NCBI GenBank assembly: GCA_028622995.1
Contig: JAJQJQ010000004.1
Span: 5,394,001-5,458,000, forward strand
Origin: Panagrolaimus kolymaensis
Taxonomy: Eukaryota; Nematoda; Chromadorea; Rhabditida; Panagrolaimidae
Length of the DNA stretch: 64,000 bases
Direction: 5' to 3'
The translations under genes were made by a program, and so were the position numbers. Under the pieces are notes generated by a model. That model saw nothing but the letters and a program-made list of their open reading frames with translations, ran no database searches and had not been told where the DNA came from. Positions 23,470 through 37,475 of the stretch are shown one piece after another. How positions within the stretch are numbered: position 1 is the stretch's first letter; every line of letters begins with the position of its first letter.

Positions 23470-26340
23470 TTAATTTGAATTATTAAAAAGTAACACTTTT
23501 TGTTCTTCCTTTTTTGAATCAAACATGAGTCCTTGATTTTCGGGAAGTACGGTAGCTTTTGTTGAAGATAAAATGGGTGGCAAAAGATTGATTCTAACAA
23601 TGCAATTTTTCTGAAGAAAAAAAAAACAGTAAGTAGCGAGAATGAGTCATCAGTTTTCAATTTAAAAAAAACTTTGTGTCATTTTTTTTTCGTTGAAAAA
23701 AAAAGATTGAACAAACATGAGGAGTCAAAAAAAATTTTTGTTTGTAAAAATCAAACAAATAAAAAGCCATTGCTTTTTTTTTCGGGGAGGAAGGAATAAT
23801 TTCTCACCTTTTGTAATTCATCCATTCGTTTAAATACATTTTGATGAGGCATCATTTCAATTGTTTTTGCACCTTTTAAAAGACTATAAAATAATATTCA
23901 AATTCAAAAATTTAGTTTTCAGCTTTTTTTGGAAAATTGGAACTCACTCTTCTTCCGCTGCAGAACCTATTAAAGGATGAACTGAACGTTTGGCACTTTT
24001 TTTAGTATACAATGGAGATATTTGAGTTTCATCCCAAAATACATCCTTAACCATTTCAGGAGGATCAAAGCTTCCTCTTTCAACAAGAGTTAAACCAGCA
24101 ATCAAATTTTTATCGATCACATAATTGCATTCTAAATCGTCTTCATCATCTCCAAGAGGATTTAAAAGCATTTCAGCAACTTTCATCCAACCCCTTAAAA
24201 ACATATTTTTTTTCTTTAATTATTAATTTACAACTCGAGCACGATACTTTATCAAAAAAATAAATAACTTACATATAAACAACAAATTGAATTATCGTAG
24301 TTATTGGAATCCAAATATCAAACTAAAAATTAATATAAAAAAAAGTCAAACACAACAATGGTTTTTAGTATTAAAAAACTTACATCAGATCCTCGTAAAA
24401 ATTGTCGACTAAATAAACATAAAACAAAATAAATTCTAACGGACATAAAAATAAGTTGAGGATAAATTAAAGGCACGGGAACCCAATCAAATTTTAATAA
24501 AGTTGAAAGGCCTCTTTGAAATTCATGAATTTCTTGGGTAATTTTTCCAAGTAAATGATCACTTGGAATTTTAGCATCTGCTCTTGCTTTACATAAATGT
24601 TGATAACACCATTGCCTGAAAATGGAAAGTATGTAATAAGCTTCGAAGACTTTGAGTTAGTAAAAATCCACTAAATTTTGCGTTTTTGTTCAAAGTTAAT
24701 TAATTTTTTTGTTGTTTAAATTATGAAACAAACAATTATTGCGGGAAAAAAAGTCTTTCAACAAATAAAAAAAACACGCAAATTATTGACTCATCAAAAA
24801 GCGTTCCTTCTTTATTTATTTTTTTCAAAGTTGCTCATAGTTTTTTTTGTTATTTTTTTAGTTGAACTAATTCAAACATTTCGAACTACTACAAACCACA
24901 TATCAAATAAGAAATTAACTTTGCTGCAATAAACTTTTCGATTAAACTACCACCAACTTTTTAAATTTTATGAATCATCAATTTTCTTTAAGTTTTTTTT
25001 CTCGGTTAAACTTACAAAGGAACCCAATAACGTGAATATTGATCATTAACGCTTTCAATAATTTTACATTCAGGTTCAGTTAAAAATCCTGCGGCTATAA
25101 GAGTTTCTAATGCAGGAAATCGTTTACGAACTTGCAAACTAATATCTCTTAAAACGAGAGCCTAAAATAAATATGCATAAATAATTTTTCTTTATTTCAA
25201 AACAAATTTCAACTAAAAAATATTATAAAAAACTCGCTTGATTAAGAACCATATATCGAACTAAAGTACGCCGAAGTAGTTTAGTTTCATCATCACAACC
25301 ATGAATAAAAGTTGCAAATGCCATAGCAGAATTTTCAATCCAACCTATTCCATTTAATACAGCTAACCATCGACCTATAACAGTGTTACACGCCTCCGTC
25401 TCCGAAGTTGGAGGCGGAGGTGGAGGCGATGTTTCAAAAAGCTAACGCATTTTATCGCCTCCACCGCCTCCGGAGGCGGAGGTGATTTAAAAGAAAATAT
25501 CTAACAACTGACCTACTACAAAAGTTACGAAAAACCCAAGCATAAACGTTAATGGAATTATCTAAAAATCAAAGAGCTTAGAAAATCCATAAATGAAATA
25601 GAAAAATACATACTTGATAAATATCTTTAGATAAATAAATAGAAAATTTATCAAATAATCTAAAAAATAAAAATATATGTAGTTTTATTATTGTAACTCT
25701 GTACTGTCAAGAACTTGGAGAATTTATAAAATTTTATTTTGCAATGATACTATTTTAGTTACTGTAGCTCATATATGTGGTGGGCATTAGACTCGATGGT
25801 AATGTTAAAAAAATGTTTTCATTATGGCTGCCAAAATTTATTAATCTTTATGAGTTTTACTGTAATAGTTTTTTTGTTTTAATGCTTTTTTTAATTTACA
25901 AAAATTTCAAAAAAAATATGAAACATAAAAGTATGCTTCCAAAAACAGAGGTTATCCAATTTTTGATCTTCATCAAAGACGCAAAATTAACCAAAAAAAT
26001 ATTTATAAAAAGCTGCTCAAACTTTTATTTTATTAGTTTTGTTTACTTATTTTCTTTTCTTTTTAAAGGTTTAATTCATTTCAACCCTTTATTTATTTAT
26101 TTTTTTCGAGAGAGGTGAGTGGAAGCGTCAAATGAATGGGAATGGAAGGAGATTAACTTACTTTTGAAAAGTAAAAGGAAGACAAAATCGATATATTAAA
26201 CTTATAGCTAAATATGCTAAAATCCATACCAATAATTGATTTAATACCGCTTTCCAAATGGAACCCTTCCAACGAAAAAGTAATTTAAAAAAACTTTTCG
26301 TTGATGAATGTGATACATCCAAAGCATATGTAATGGTCAT
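23470..26340 (-). CDS. Bestrophin-family chloride channel
   Basis: Plasma-membrane, Ca2+-activated anion channel of the bestrophin family, which is expanded in nematodes. About ten exons. It starts MTITYALDVSHSS with KLLFRWKGSIWKA, the usual N-terminus. The pore neck is conserved in IIPLTFMLGFFVTFVV, with Ile, Phe and Phe at the positions of human I76, F80 and F84. Further family segments are DETKLLRRTLVRYMVLNQ, QVRKRFPALETLIAAGF and FDWVPVPLIYPQ. The Ca2+ clasp is the acidic run in NPLGDDEDDLE, and WMKVAEMLLNP follows the last membrane helix. The short C-terminus ends in EQKVLLFNNSN. The intron between VV and GRW carries a GC-rich palindromic insertion. Confidence 0.88.
25389..25484. repeat. 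GC-rich palindromic insertion in a bestrophin intron
   Basis: About 95 bases of GCCTCC/GGAGGC repeats in otherwise AT-rich DNA. It includes the perfect 16-bp palindrome CCGCCTCCGGAGGCGG at 25464-25479 and inverted arms GGAGGCGGAGGTGGAGGCGAT and ATCGCCTCCACCGCCTCC around a short AT loop. The host intron is about 140 nt against about 50 for its neighbours. It may be a small mobile element. Confidence 0.6.
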
Positions 26341-28456
26341 TTTTATTTATTTTATTTCAAAGGTTTCTTTGACCCTTCTTCTTGGGTTCGTAAAGAAAGA
26401 AAACGCAAAGAAAAAAGAAAAACAACCTTTTTCTCTTTTTATTTTTCTTCTTCTTCAACCGGAAGCCGTTAAAAAAGTCAACGAAGAAGCAAGCAAGCGA
26501 CAACACCCACCAAAAACAATCCGAAAAAAAGCCACACAAATAAAATTAAAAAAAAAAAGAATTCGGGGAGGAAAAAAAATACAAAAATGGCGACGATTGA
26601 TGATGATGAATACTTTCTCCACCTTTTTTTTTATTTGTCTGTGTTTGATTCAATTTTATGTTATTTTTTGTGGAGTCTTTTTTAGAAATAAAAACTTTTT
26701 TTTTGTTCTTTGCAATTTTTTTAGAGAAAAAAGAGACAATGCGCGAAAAAAAGAGGAAATGTTTCATTTTTTTGAGTGAAAAAAAAACTTTTTGACACTC
26801 TCAAAAAAATGGGTAACTTGGAAATTTTTTTTTCAAAAAAAGAAAAAAAGATTTTAAAAGAATTGAGTTTTTTAGTTTTTAGAAAAAAATGTTTGATTTT
26901 TGGTTAAAAAGTTTTTTTTGTTTGTTTGAAACAATAAACAAAAAAGAGTAAATAACTTTTTTTCATGAAAAAGTTTTTTTTAAGTTGTTATAGTAACAAC
27001 AACAACAATGAAAAATTCTTTAAGAAAATTTTTTTATGTAAAAAAATTTTACTCAGCTGAGTACAAAAAATTTTGGAACTCAAATAAATAAAATAAAAGA
27101 GAGACTTCTTGCTTCTTGCAAAATTTGTAATTAGTAATGGACGCTGCCGGCGCAATGGTAATAGACAACGAGCTGCTGACTTCGGAAAGAAAAAGATTTC
27201 GAAAAGGCTTTGTCGAGAAAATTTTCTTTAAAAAAATAAAACATAGAAATATTTATCTCAAATTTCAGAAGAAAAAATTCCGAATGACCCAGCAGCAGCA
27301 TAGAGAAAAAAAATCTTAATGGGTTAAAACAAAAAATGGGGAAAAGAAAAAATTCATTAATTAGAGTTAGAAATTTTGTTGAACAACAAAATTCAAAAGC
27401 CAAGAGGCAATCAATTGCTTTTCCCATGGGCTCAAGTTTTTTTTAAATATGCCACAAACGTTCATGAAAAAATGTAAATCATTTCTTTGAATTTATTTGG
27501 TTTATCAAATTTACTTATTTTTATTACTCAAATTTTTAAACCCAATTTCAGGAATTTTCTTATATGTAGCGTTCACTATTAATAATTCCATACACACGGC
27601 AAAATAGGAAAGGTGATCGACTTCTTTGCATACCTTACTTATGGTATCCATAATCTGTAAAAAGTAAAATTCAAATTTTGTCAAGTGTGTATGTAATTTC
27701 TTTAAATGTTCATAAAAATACACTACAAATTTAAAAAATAGTTGTTTTTTTTTTTAAAAAAATAAATTTATTTCAATGTTGTTTAAATTACTCAAGTTAA
27801 AGGCTTTTCTGTAATTACGATAATTCAAAAAGTATATTTGCTTTTAAAAAAAATGGCATTCATTCATTTTGAAATGTTTATCGTCTTTCATGGCATTATC
27901 ATAAATTGATATATCAACAAAAAAATAGGCTCAAGAAAATTGCCATCATTCTTTATTCAAAAACAAGGTCAATGATACCCAACATTTTTCAGTCAAACAA
28001 CAACAATAAAAAATTGCACAATATTGAAAAATTTAGTTTATTATTCCTTTTCATCCTCTTTAAAGCTTGTTTTGATTCATCACTAACCGAATAATGCCTT
28101 ACATTCACTGCATTTTTATTTTTATTAAATTAGAGTTTATGATCAAAAGTTGAAGACGAAAAATAAATTTGATGCGTTTATACATACCCATATTGTTTTA
28201 GGAATTCAAATGAAAGATAGTTAATTCGAAGGTTTCCCCTCTCTCGCGCTCATGTGCTTCAATAATAGATTAATTCTTAAAACGAAAAACTCCATCGCAT
28301 GTTGTGCAATTTTTTTCCAACTCTCCATTTTTTTCCCATTGGTTTTCCATCCATCCATTCCACCCATTTATTTTCTTTTTGCTTTACCCATTTTTTTCTT
28401 CTAAAATTTTATTGAAATTGTAATACGATCATTTTCACATTTTCAGGTAATCAAAT
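26341..28456. other. Intergenic, low complexity
   Basis: About 2.1 kb of A- and T-runs between bestrophin and eRF3. A GC-richer patch at 27137-27180 and a minus-strand ORF of 46 codons preceded by TTTTTACAG (about 27660-27520) are not convincing genes. Only the acceptor-like TTTTCAG at 28446 is assignable. Confidence 0.45.
28445..28446 (+). promoter_or_regulatory. Candidate trans-splice acceptor for eRF3
   Basis: CATTTTCACATTTTCAG ends 10 bases before the ATG at 28457. No upstream exon is evident. Confidence 0.5.
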
Positions 28457-30816
28457 ATGTCACAAAATAATCCTCAACGTGGTGGCTTCAATGCCAATGC
28501 CCCTTCATTTGTGCCCAATCCAAATGCAGTTTCATTTGTTCCCGGACAACGTTATGGTCCACCACAGCAACAACAACAGCAAAACCAATATTATCAACAA
28601 CAACACCAACAAATGCATCCTGGATATCCACCATATGGTGGACAACAAAATTTAAACCAAATGATGCATATGCAGCAGCAACAATTTCACCAAATGCAAA
28701 TTGGAACATGGCAACAACCTCCACCTCCATCCCATCCCAATCAGCAACAACCTCCACAACAAGTTCCTCAAATGCCAAACATTGATGCGCCGGAGCAACG
28801 CCAAACACAAACAGAATTAACTCCGCATCAACCAGCAGAATGTAAAATAAAAATAATTTAAATATATATTTAATTACGATATAATTTTTTTAGCGTGGGA
28901 CGATGAAACACCCGAGCAAACTTCATCAGAGAAACAACAACCAAAAGTTAAACAACAGGAAGCACCTGTTAAAGAACCCGTTGTAAAAGAAGCAACCCCA
29001 AAGGTTATTTTCATATTTACTTTCTTCTTGACTAATTTATTTACAAAATTTTTAAGGCTCAAGCAAAAGAGGAAAAAGTTAAAGAAGCTAAACCTCCTAA
29101 GGAAGATATGGTTATTGAAGAAGTAATTAAACCATCCAAAATTCCCGCGGTTAACGTTAGTAAGTATCTTTCAGTCGAGTCTTCGACCATTTAGCCAAAG
29201 CCTATTTGAACGTTATTATTTTTGTTTCATTCATGCCTTTTTTCATTCCTTTGAAAAACGTCACTTTTTTTGATATAAAAAAATATACAACAACAATCAT
29301 GCTGCTTTTAGAAGAAATGGAAAGAACTCATAAAGAGCATCTAAACATTGTCTTCATTGGTCATGTTGATGCTGGCAAATCCACCATTGGTGGTCAATTG
29401 ATGTATCTTACTGGGATGGTTGATAAACGAACTCTTGAAAAGTATGAACGTGAAGCAAAAGAAAAAGGTCGTGAAAGCTGGTATTTATCATGGGCATTGG
29501 ATACAAATGATGAAGAACGTGAAAAAGGAAAAACCGTGGAAGTTGGACGTGCTCATTTTGAAACAGAAAAGAAACATTTCACCATTTTGGATGCACCTGG
29601 TCATAAAAGCTTTGTTCCTAACATGATTACTGGTGCAAGTCAAGCTGATTTAGCTGTATTGGTTATTAGTGCTCGTCGTGGTGAATTTGAAACTGGATTT
29701 GATCGTGGTGGTATGTATTCAATTTCCTTTTGCATTCTTGTTTCATTCCACTTAATTTCAGGACAAACGAGGGAACATGCTATGCTCGTTAAAACTGCTG
29801 GTGTCAAGCATTTGATCATTCTTGTCAACAAAATGGATGATCCTACTGTTAAATATGACGAAGCAAGATTCACTGAAATTCAAGAAAAGCTTACTCCATT
29901 CCTGCGATCATGTGGCTTCAATCCTAAAACTAATTTGACTTATATTCCCTGCTCTGGTCTTAATGGTGCTTTTATCAAAGATCGACCTCAAGATAATTTA
30001 TGTTCATGGTATACTGGTCCTTGCTTCCTTGAATTCATTGATGGATTTGCTAAAGTTACAAGAGATTTTGGCGGACCGGTTCGTATGATCGTCTCTGATA
30101 AATATGGTGTAAGTTTTGCTTTATTTTTCTCCACTTGTATCTTATAAAACGTATTATCTTTAGGATATGGGAACTATAGTAATGGGAAAACTCGAATCTG
30201 GCGTTATCAATAAAGGTCAAAATCTTCTGTTAATGCCTAATCGCGTAAGTTTGTTCATTTTTGAAAACATTGTTAAACTCCTTATTTTTAGACTACCGTA
30301 CAAGTTATTCAATGCTTCTCAGATGAAGATGAAGTTGATCAAGTTGCTGCTGGTGATAATGTCAAACTAAAGCTCAAAGGAGTTGAAGAGAATGAAATTA
30401 TGTCTGGATTCGTTGTTTGCTCGCCTGAATATCCATGCCGTGTTGGTAGAGTGTTTGATGCTGAAGTTATGATCCTTGAATTAAGAACAATCATGTCGGC
30501 TGGTTTTACTTGTGTATTACATTTGCATTCTGCTGTCGAAGAAGTTACTGTTTCTGTAAGTTTCTTTGATCTTTATTTGCTTGAAAATAACTCCAAAATT
30601 TTTTAGAGAATCATCTGTCGAATTGATAAGAAAACTCAAGAAAAACAAAAATCAAAATTTGTTAAACAAGACGACTTATGTATTCTCCGCATTGAAGCCG
30701 CTGAATCCTTTTGTTTGGACACTTACAAAGAATTTCCTGTTATGGGCAGATTTACTCTTCGTGATGAAGGTAAAACAATTGGTATCGGAAAAGTCGTCAA
30801 GGTTATTATTGAATAA
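28457..30816 (+). CDS. Eukaryotic peptide chain release factor GTPase eRF3 (GSPT1/Sup35-like)
   Basis: Translational GTPase that partners eRF1 in termination. The first exon (28457 to about 28840) is a Gln/Asn/Pro/Tyr-rich low-complexity domain with QQQQQQ runs, like the N domain of eRF3/Sup35. An acidic/Lys-rich middle domain follows. The G domain holds G1 GHVDAGKST, the switch region EEREKGKTVEVGRA, G3 DAPGH and G4 NKMD. Domains 2 and 3 are complete and end in GIGKVVKVIIE. There are about eight exons. The join before the G domain uses an AG at about 29311 (VNV/KEMERTHKEH). The polyadenylation signal AATAAA is at 30863-30868, and KRR1 starts about 190 bases downstream. Confidence 0.95.
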
Positions 30817-30867
30817 ATTTGTTCTTTCTCTGTAATGTAATTTATATCTTTGTTTGAATTATAATAA

Positions 30868-32191
<1,324 letters not shown>

Positions 32192-32907
32192 ATTTGCTGA
32201 AATATTTTTTGTTTTGTTGATTTTTTGCTTGATTTTCCAATAAAATTGTTATATTTTTATGTTTCAAACTAATATGTTGTTTTTGAGAGCAATTTTTCGA
32301 TTTGAACTTAAAGCTATTTGAGGATACGCTGTCATAAATGTCGTGGTATACCTTCTGGAAGAGGATGTCATACGCAAGGAGTGAAAAACCTTTCGATAAC
32401 GGATGTATAAACAGAAAACAAATTCCCTATCAGAAAATTAATGAAAATGGTTAATAAAAAATGATTCTGATTAAAAGATAAAGCTTTGTAGTTTGAGCAA
32501 ATTATTCGAGCCTCCTCAAAGATCTTGAGCCCAAAAAACAAAGAAAAAATGTGCTTTACATCTAAATATGGTGGCATTAATCATTAAACATAACTTTGAG
32601 AAAGTTAGGTGCTTGAAAGGTTAATAAAAAAAAAACCAAGTTTTACACTCATCGCTTGCTTACATTGTGCTTTTTTATGAAGAAGAAAAAAACAGCCATT
32701 TTAATTTTTCAATGTTCCAACAAAAAAGCTTGTTGATTTTTTTGGTTATTTGCATCAAAGTATGCAAATTTTTTGCACTTTTTGGGCGGTTTTGGAAACC
32801 TCAAAAATAGTATATAAACTTCAGCCATCCATGAAAAATTCATCAGTCTTACAGCTGTCTACACTTCTTCATCGTCGTTCGTTCAACTCTCAACAACTCA
32901 AGAAAAA
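32192..32907. other. Intergenic / promoter of the sperm gene
   Basis: AT-rich. A TATA box lies 97 bases before the next ATG. Nothing else was recognised. Confidence 0.45.
32811..32817 (+). promoter_or_regulatory. TATA box of the sperm-specific protein gene
   Basis: TATATAA in AAAAATAGTATATAAACTTC, 97 bases upstream of the ATG at 32908. Strong, tissue-specific nematode genes often have such a box. Confidence 0.55.
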
Positions 32908-33294
32908 ATGGCCGCTTTAGCTGCAGACCCTCCACAATGCCAAGTACCAGCCGCTGGGGGAGCTTCAACTCATCAACTTGTAAGTTTACTTTTTCTTTTT
33001 CTTTCCATTCTTTTCATTCATCGATTCGTTTTTTAGGTCAACTCTGGTGCTGCTCGTCTTGCATTCAAAATCAAGTCATCCAACAACACCGAATATCGCT
33101 TGAAGCCCGTCTTTGGTTTCATTGAAGCTGGCGCCTCCGCTCCTCTTGAAATTACTCGTCTTGCTGGTCCACCAAAAGATGATAAACTCGTCGTTCAATT
33201 CGCTGAAGTTGCTCCAGATGCTACAGATCCTCAAGCTCCATTCAAAGCTGGTCCTGCTGCTGGCGAAGTTGTTATTCCAATTTCAGCTGCTTAA
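32908..33294 (+). CDS. Sperm-specific MSP-domain protein (SSP-like)
   Basis: Two exons (32908-32979, 33037-33294) encode 109 residues, the usual length of the nematode sperm-specific class P family, small relatives of major sperm protein. The MSP-type beta-sandwich is seen in GAARLAFKIKSSNNTEYRLK, PVFGFIEAGASAPLEITRL and KDDKLVVQFAEVAPDA. These proteins are abundant in the sperm cytoplasm. This gene is the clearest marker that the genome is nematode. Confidence 0.92.
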
Positions 33295-33734
33295 CTCTAA
33301 TTTTTGTCTTTTGTAATGTAATAATATTCTAATAAAATTCTAATTAATTTATATCTTTGTGTCTTCTTTGATTTGGGGCTTTTTGGGTTAATGGAGTTAC
33401 AATTGCAATTGATTGCGTTAACATTTATTAGAAATCTTTCATGGCAAACTTCTCATCTTTTATCAGAGTTTGCAGTTATGCTTTTATTGGAATGTCGGAT
33501 CGCTTTTTTAGTCAAAGTTAAAATCTCATTTTTTAAAGTTTACTTTTTATCATTATCAAGATTAATGACAAAGTGCGATTTATCACTTTTCATCTTTCAT
33601 CATCAAAATGAAGCATGTATCTCAGGTGTGTATTTATTAACAACAAAAAGGAGAGGCAAACAATAAACGAAAAAGCTTATTAATAGAATTTTATTCAACA
33701 ACCTATAACATAAATAAACAAGCTAAAACAAGAA
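33295..33734. other. Intergenic, convergent
   Basis: 3' flanks of the SSP and NSUN4 genes. AATAAAA for SSP is near 33332. No further feature. Confidence 0.45.
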
Positions 33735-35503
33735 TTAACAAATTTTTTGTAATTTGCAAAGATACATAGGACCAAAATTTGATGGAAGATAAGGTACGAT
33801 GAGTAAACCTCTTTGACAGTTGTTTGCAAAACGAAATAAGCCACTTGGAATCAGATGATTTCGAAATTGAGTTAAAGATTTTTCAAGGCATTTTATACCA
33901 AATTCTTGTTCAGCTATAACAGCAGCATTTTCAACAACGGCATCATTTTGCATAGGTGAAAGCGAACATGTTGCATAAACCACAGAGCCACCAACTTTGA
34001 GTGAGCGAAGAGCATTGCTGAAATATGAAAAGGGTTAATGGAATCAACTCTGTTACATTGAGAGAAAAACTAACACTAATAATTTGACTTGTAATTGTGG
34101 TAAATTCAGTCGAGCTTGCGTCAAATTAGGACTAAACAAATTTCCTTCATCTTGATTGACAGATAACCTATCAGTAGTACATGGAGCATCAACAAGAACT
34201 TTATCATAAACTCCTTCATCGGTCCATCCTTCAAAAACTGATGCATCTCGACGTTGGATAATAATTTTTGAAGCTTCTGGTGCATCTGATGGAATGTACA
34301 TTGATAATCCACGACGAAGTTGACCAATTCGTGATAATTTTGCATCAGTACATGTAAGCTTTTCTGAAAGTTAAAATTCAAGAGCGTAAACAAAATGAAA
34401 GGTTAATGATTATTTACCAAAAAGTCCAGTTTGAGCAATAAGAAGTGCTTTTCCACCAGGAGCTGAACACATATCCAAAACTTCATCAGTTTCTTGAAGA
34501 TCCATTGCAAGTACAGGTAAAATTGATCCACCATCAAGAAGCCACCAACCTAAAAATTTTAAGCTTTATATAAAATGTGATGATTGTCTTACTTGAAATA
34601 TCGTTTCTATCTTTGATTGGTGAAGGAAAATCATCAAGGCTATGGGAAGGATAAGCAAATAATTTAAGATTTCGTGGATAAATTAAAAAGTCTTCTTTTT
34701 GAAGTAAATTTCCATTGAATCTTTCAACTCCAGTGATCCTAAACAACATTTATAATTAGTATATGGTGTAAGACATGTTCCAAAATTGATCAACAAACGA
34801 AATCTTAGACAATGATACAATAAACTCACTCGATTTTATCCAATTTCTTTTTCTTTTTCTCATTTTTATCTTCAATTTGATTCAATTTTCCCAGAGTGTA
34901 AGTATTTGAAGGTTGAGTAAATTCATGAAGACCACTTTCTAATCTCATTTCAATAACTTCTTCGGAATTCTAAAACATTATGCTTTTTACTTAAAAATGT
35001 ACTAAACACAAAAAACCAACCACTTCATTTTTAACATTCTCTTCTTTCTTTTGACCAAAAGCTTCTTCTTCAGACCATTCTCCACCTTCGATATCGTGTA
35101 ATGGCTTTTTAGCAGTTTCAGCTTTTCTCCCTTCTAATTTTGAATCATTTATTTCTTTTCCACCGATCAAATAATCCATAATATTTTTGGTTCCAAGTGA
35201 TTCAAGAATATTTTCATTCACTTCAGCATTCAAAGAAAAACGATTATGAACAGCAACAAATTTATTTGGTGTTAATAATCCTAACCGTATTGATGGCCAT
35301 TGATCACCAAATAAAGGAGCATAGTAAAAATCAAAATTGTCTAAAGCAAGAACTGATGGAGTTTTGATTGGTCTTGAACGAGAAATTTTAGGCTTGAATA
35401 GGGCATTTTTTGATGTCAGCGTTGATAAATGAATTGGCCGAAAGCTTTGAAAACATAAATACGGATATGGCTTCAGCATTCTAAAAAGATCAACAACATT
35501 CAT
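33735..35503 (-). CDS. RNA 5-methylcytosine methyltransferase, NSUN4-like (mitochondrial)
   Basis: SAM-dependent methyltransferase of the NOL1/NOP2/Sun family. NSUN4 methylates mitochondrial small-subunit rRNA and works with MTERF4. Six exons. The SAM-binding motif is VLDMCSAPGGKALLIAQ. The two catalytic cysteines are in VLVDAPCTTDRLS (motif IV) and VVYATCSLSPMQND (motif VI). The C-terminal LPSNFGPMYLCKLQK matches the NSUN4 end NFGPMYFCK. The start is placed at the ATG at 35503 (MNVVDLFRMLKPYPYL), since upstream in-frame codons lack ATG. The N-terminus is basic and hydrophobic, as expected for import. Confidence 0.9.
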
Positions 35504-36050
35504 TGAAAATTCTAACAAACAAAAAAATCAAGAATGATAAAAATCAACGAATGGCGGAGAAGAAATTTATAAGAACAATCGCGGCGAGGTAAAAGAGAAT
35601 TCAAACAAAAGAAAAAATAAAGGAATAACCATGCATTTTTTAAAAGATTTTTTATAACTAACACCTAATAAAAATAAAGGAATCTCTCTAAAAAAAATTT
35701 GTCCCGGTCATTTTTTTAGTTAGATATTTATCAAACTCTTCGTTCAAACAAATTTTAATTTTAACAATAAATTTTAAAAAAGGGTGGTTATTGACTTTTT
35801 GCAATATTTTTATGCAACAAAATTGCAAACAAAAATGGTTTTAAGAAAAGGTTTCTTCATTCAAGTCTCTCGCTTAGATAGAAGTAATCAATCAGCTTAA
35901 CTTTTAATACTAAAAAATATAAGAAAACAAAAAAGTAAGGAAAGAGGAACTAACAAGTTTATAACCAAAAAAGAATCAGCAAAATCAAAAATAAATTTTT
36001 ATTAATATAAAAGCAACAACAACGATTCAGTTTTTTAATTACATGAAATT
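35504..36050. other. Intergenic
   Basis: AT-rich spacer between two minus-strand genes. Nothing is recognised. Confidence 0.45.
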
Positions 36051-37475
36051 TCATTCAAAGCTATATTTTCTAATAACCTTATCACGACAAGCCGAAATTA
36101 AAGCAGAGGTATTAACAGAAATATCATAAATAGGATCACAATCAGAACCAGTAAATTCAATAGTTGGTTCACCAGTGGTAAATAAAGTTTCATCATTGTA
36201 AGAAGCTAATGTTCCATCATTAAAAGCTCCAATTAAACCGAGAAGCCCTTGATGAAGTAAACGATTGACTCGTCCACGTTGAGTTTCAATAAGCATTTGT
36301 TGTTTTCTAAATTTTTTTAGTATAAAAAGAATGATTTCAAAAAAAAAAAGCAATGCAATTTATTACTTTGTTCTCAAATCATAAACGTTGATTTCGCCTT
36401 TTTCAGTGCCAACAAAAACATGCATACCAGAATCAAAGCAAATGGATGTTGAATTTCCATGTGTATCGAATTCAAATTCAGTTTTAGATGTTCGCAAATC
36501 ATAAATAAAGGCTTTATTTAATTCACTTGCAGTTCCAACTAGATGTAAATCGGGATCAGAGAGAGCTAAAGCATTCAAATGACCTGAAGAAGGAGACCAT
36601 TCTTGAATAGCCTTTCCTTCTCCACTATTCCAAACTTTAAGGGTGCCATCTTTTGAGCAAGAAACTACATTTTCACCTTCTTCAATGACAGCGATATCGC
36701 AAACAGCTAAAAATGAAACACTAAAGCTTTAAAATATGAGATGCAAGCCATACGTCCTTTATGTCCGATCATAGTTCGAGCATTCCATCCATTTTCAACA
36801 GAAAAAATTCTAACTGTCATATCCATTCCTCCGCTAAGAACTACAAGGCCACTAGGAAAGAAGCGACATTTGTACACATCCAAAGCATGTCCTTCAAGAT
36901 CACGCTAAAAGTATATACTAGCTAATTTTTAATAAAGTAATTTCTAAAAAAGAGTTTTAACAACATACTAATCTCTTTCCACTAATTGTTTCCCAAATAG
37001 CTAATTGCCCAGTTGTATCAGATGAAACACAAATATTTCCACTTGCTGAAATGTCAGCAGAATAAATTGAAGCTTTATGAACTGTTTCATATGAAGTTTG
37101 GGGAGAAACAAAAGTACGAGAAATGCCATTTTCTAGTTTAACTTTAAGTTTCTGAAAAGACTCAAAATAAGCAAAGGGAGTTCAACGAGTAAAAAGTTTC
37201 TTACATTGCCATGTCGTTCAACTTTATTATTCGAATCTTCACTTAATTTGATTTGACCATTTTCACAATCAAAATTATAACTTATTGATTTTTCACCAAA
37301 TTTCTTATAATTAACAAAAAAATTGTCTTTATCAGATCTTAAAAAAGGAAAACTATAAACTCGAAATTATTGGATCCACAAAGACTTACGATGAAAATGA
37401 TTGTTGCCAATCATGCTGAACATTTATTTCATCTTCTTTAACCGTTTTAAAATCTGTCGTTGACTCATGAGACAT
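36051..37475 (-). CDS. WD40 protein PAAF1 (Rpn14-like proteasome assembly factor)
   Basis: WD-repeat protein of the PAAF1/Rpn14 family, which binds 19S ATPase subunits as an assembly chaperone. About seven exons start MSHESTTDFKTVKED. Diagnostic matches to PAAF1 are CRFFPSGLVVLSGGMD, the GHKG strand, ENVVSCSKDGTLKVW and EFTGSDCDPIYDIS near the C-terminus (ELTGADCDPVY in the human protein). It ends ACRDKVIRKYSFE. The N-terminal WD repeats include DISASGNICVSSDTTGQLAIW. Confidence 0.87.

Noticed and set aside
26258..26779. 173-codon plus-strand ORF
   Set aside because: Its start overlaps bestrophin exon 1 in antisense and the rest is A/T-run low complexity.
27137..27319. Plus-strand ORF with GC-rich third positions at its start
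   Set aside because: Quickly becomes Lys/Phe low complexity; no splice partners or homologues recognised.
27511..27664. Minus-strand 46-codon ORF after a good TTTTTACAG acceptor
   Set aside because: No matching upstream exon, no family resemblance and low-complexity surroundings.
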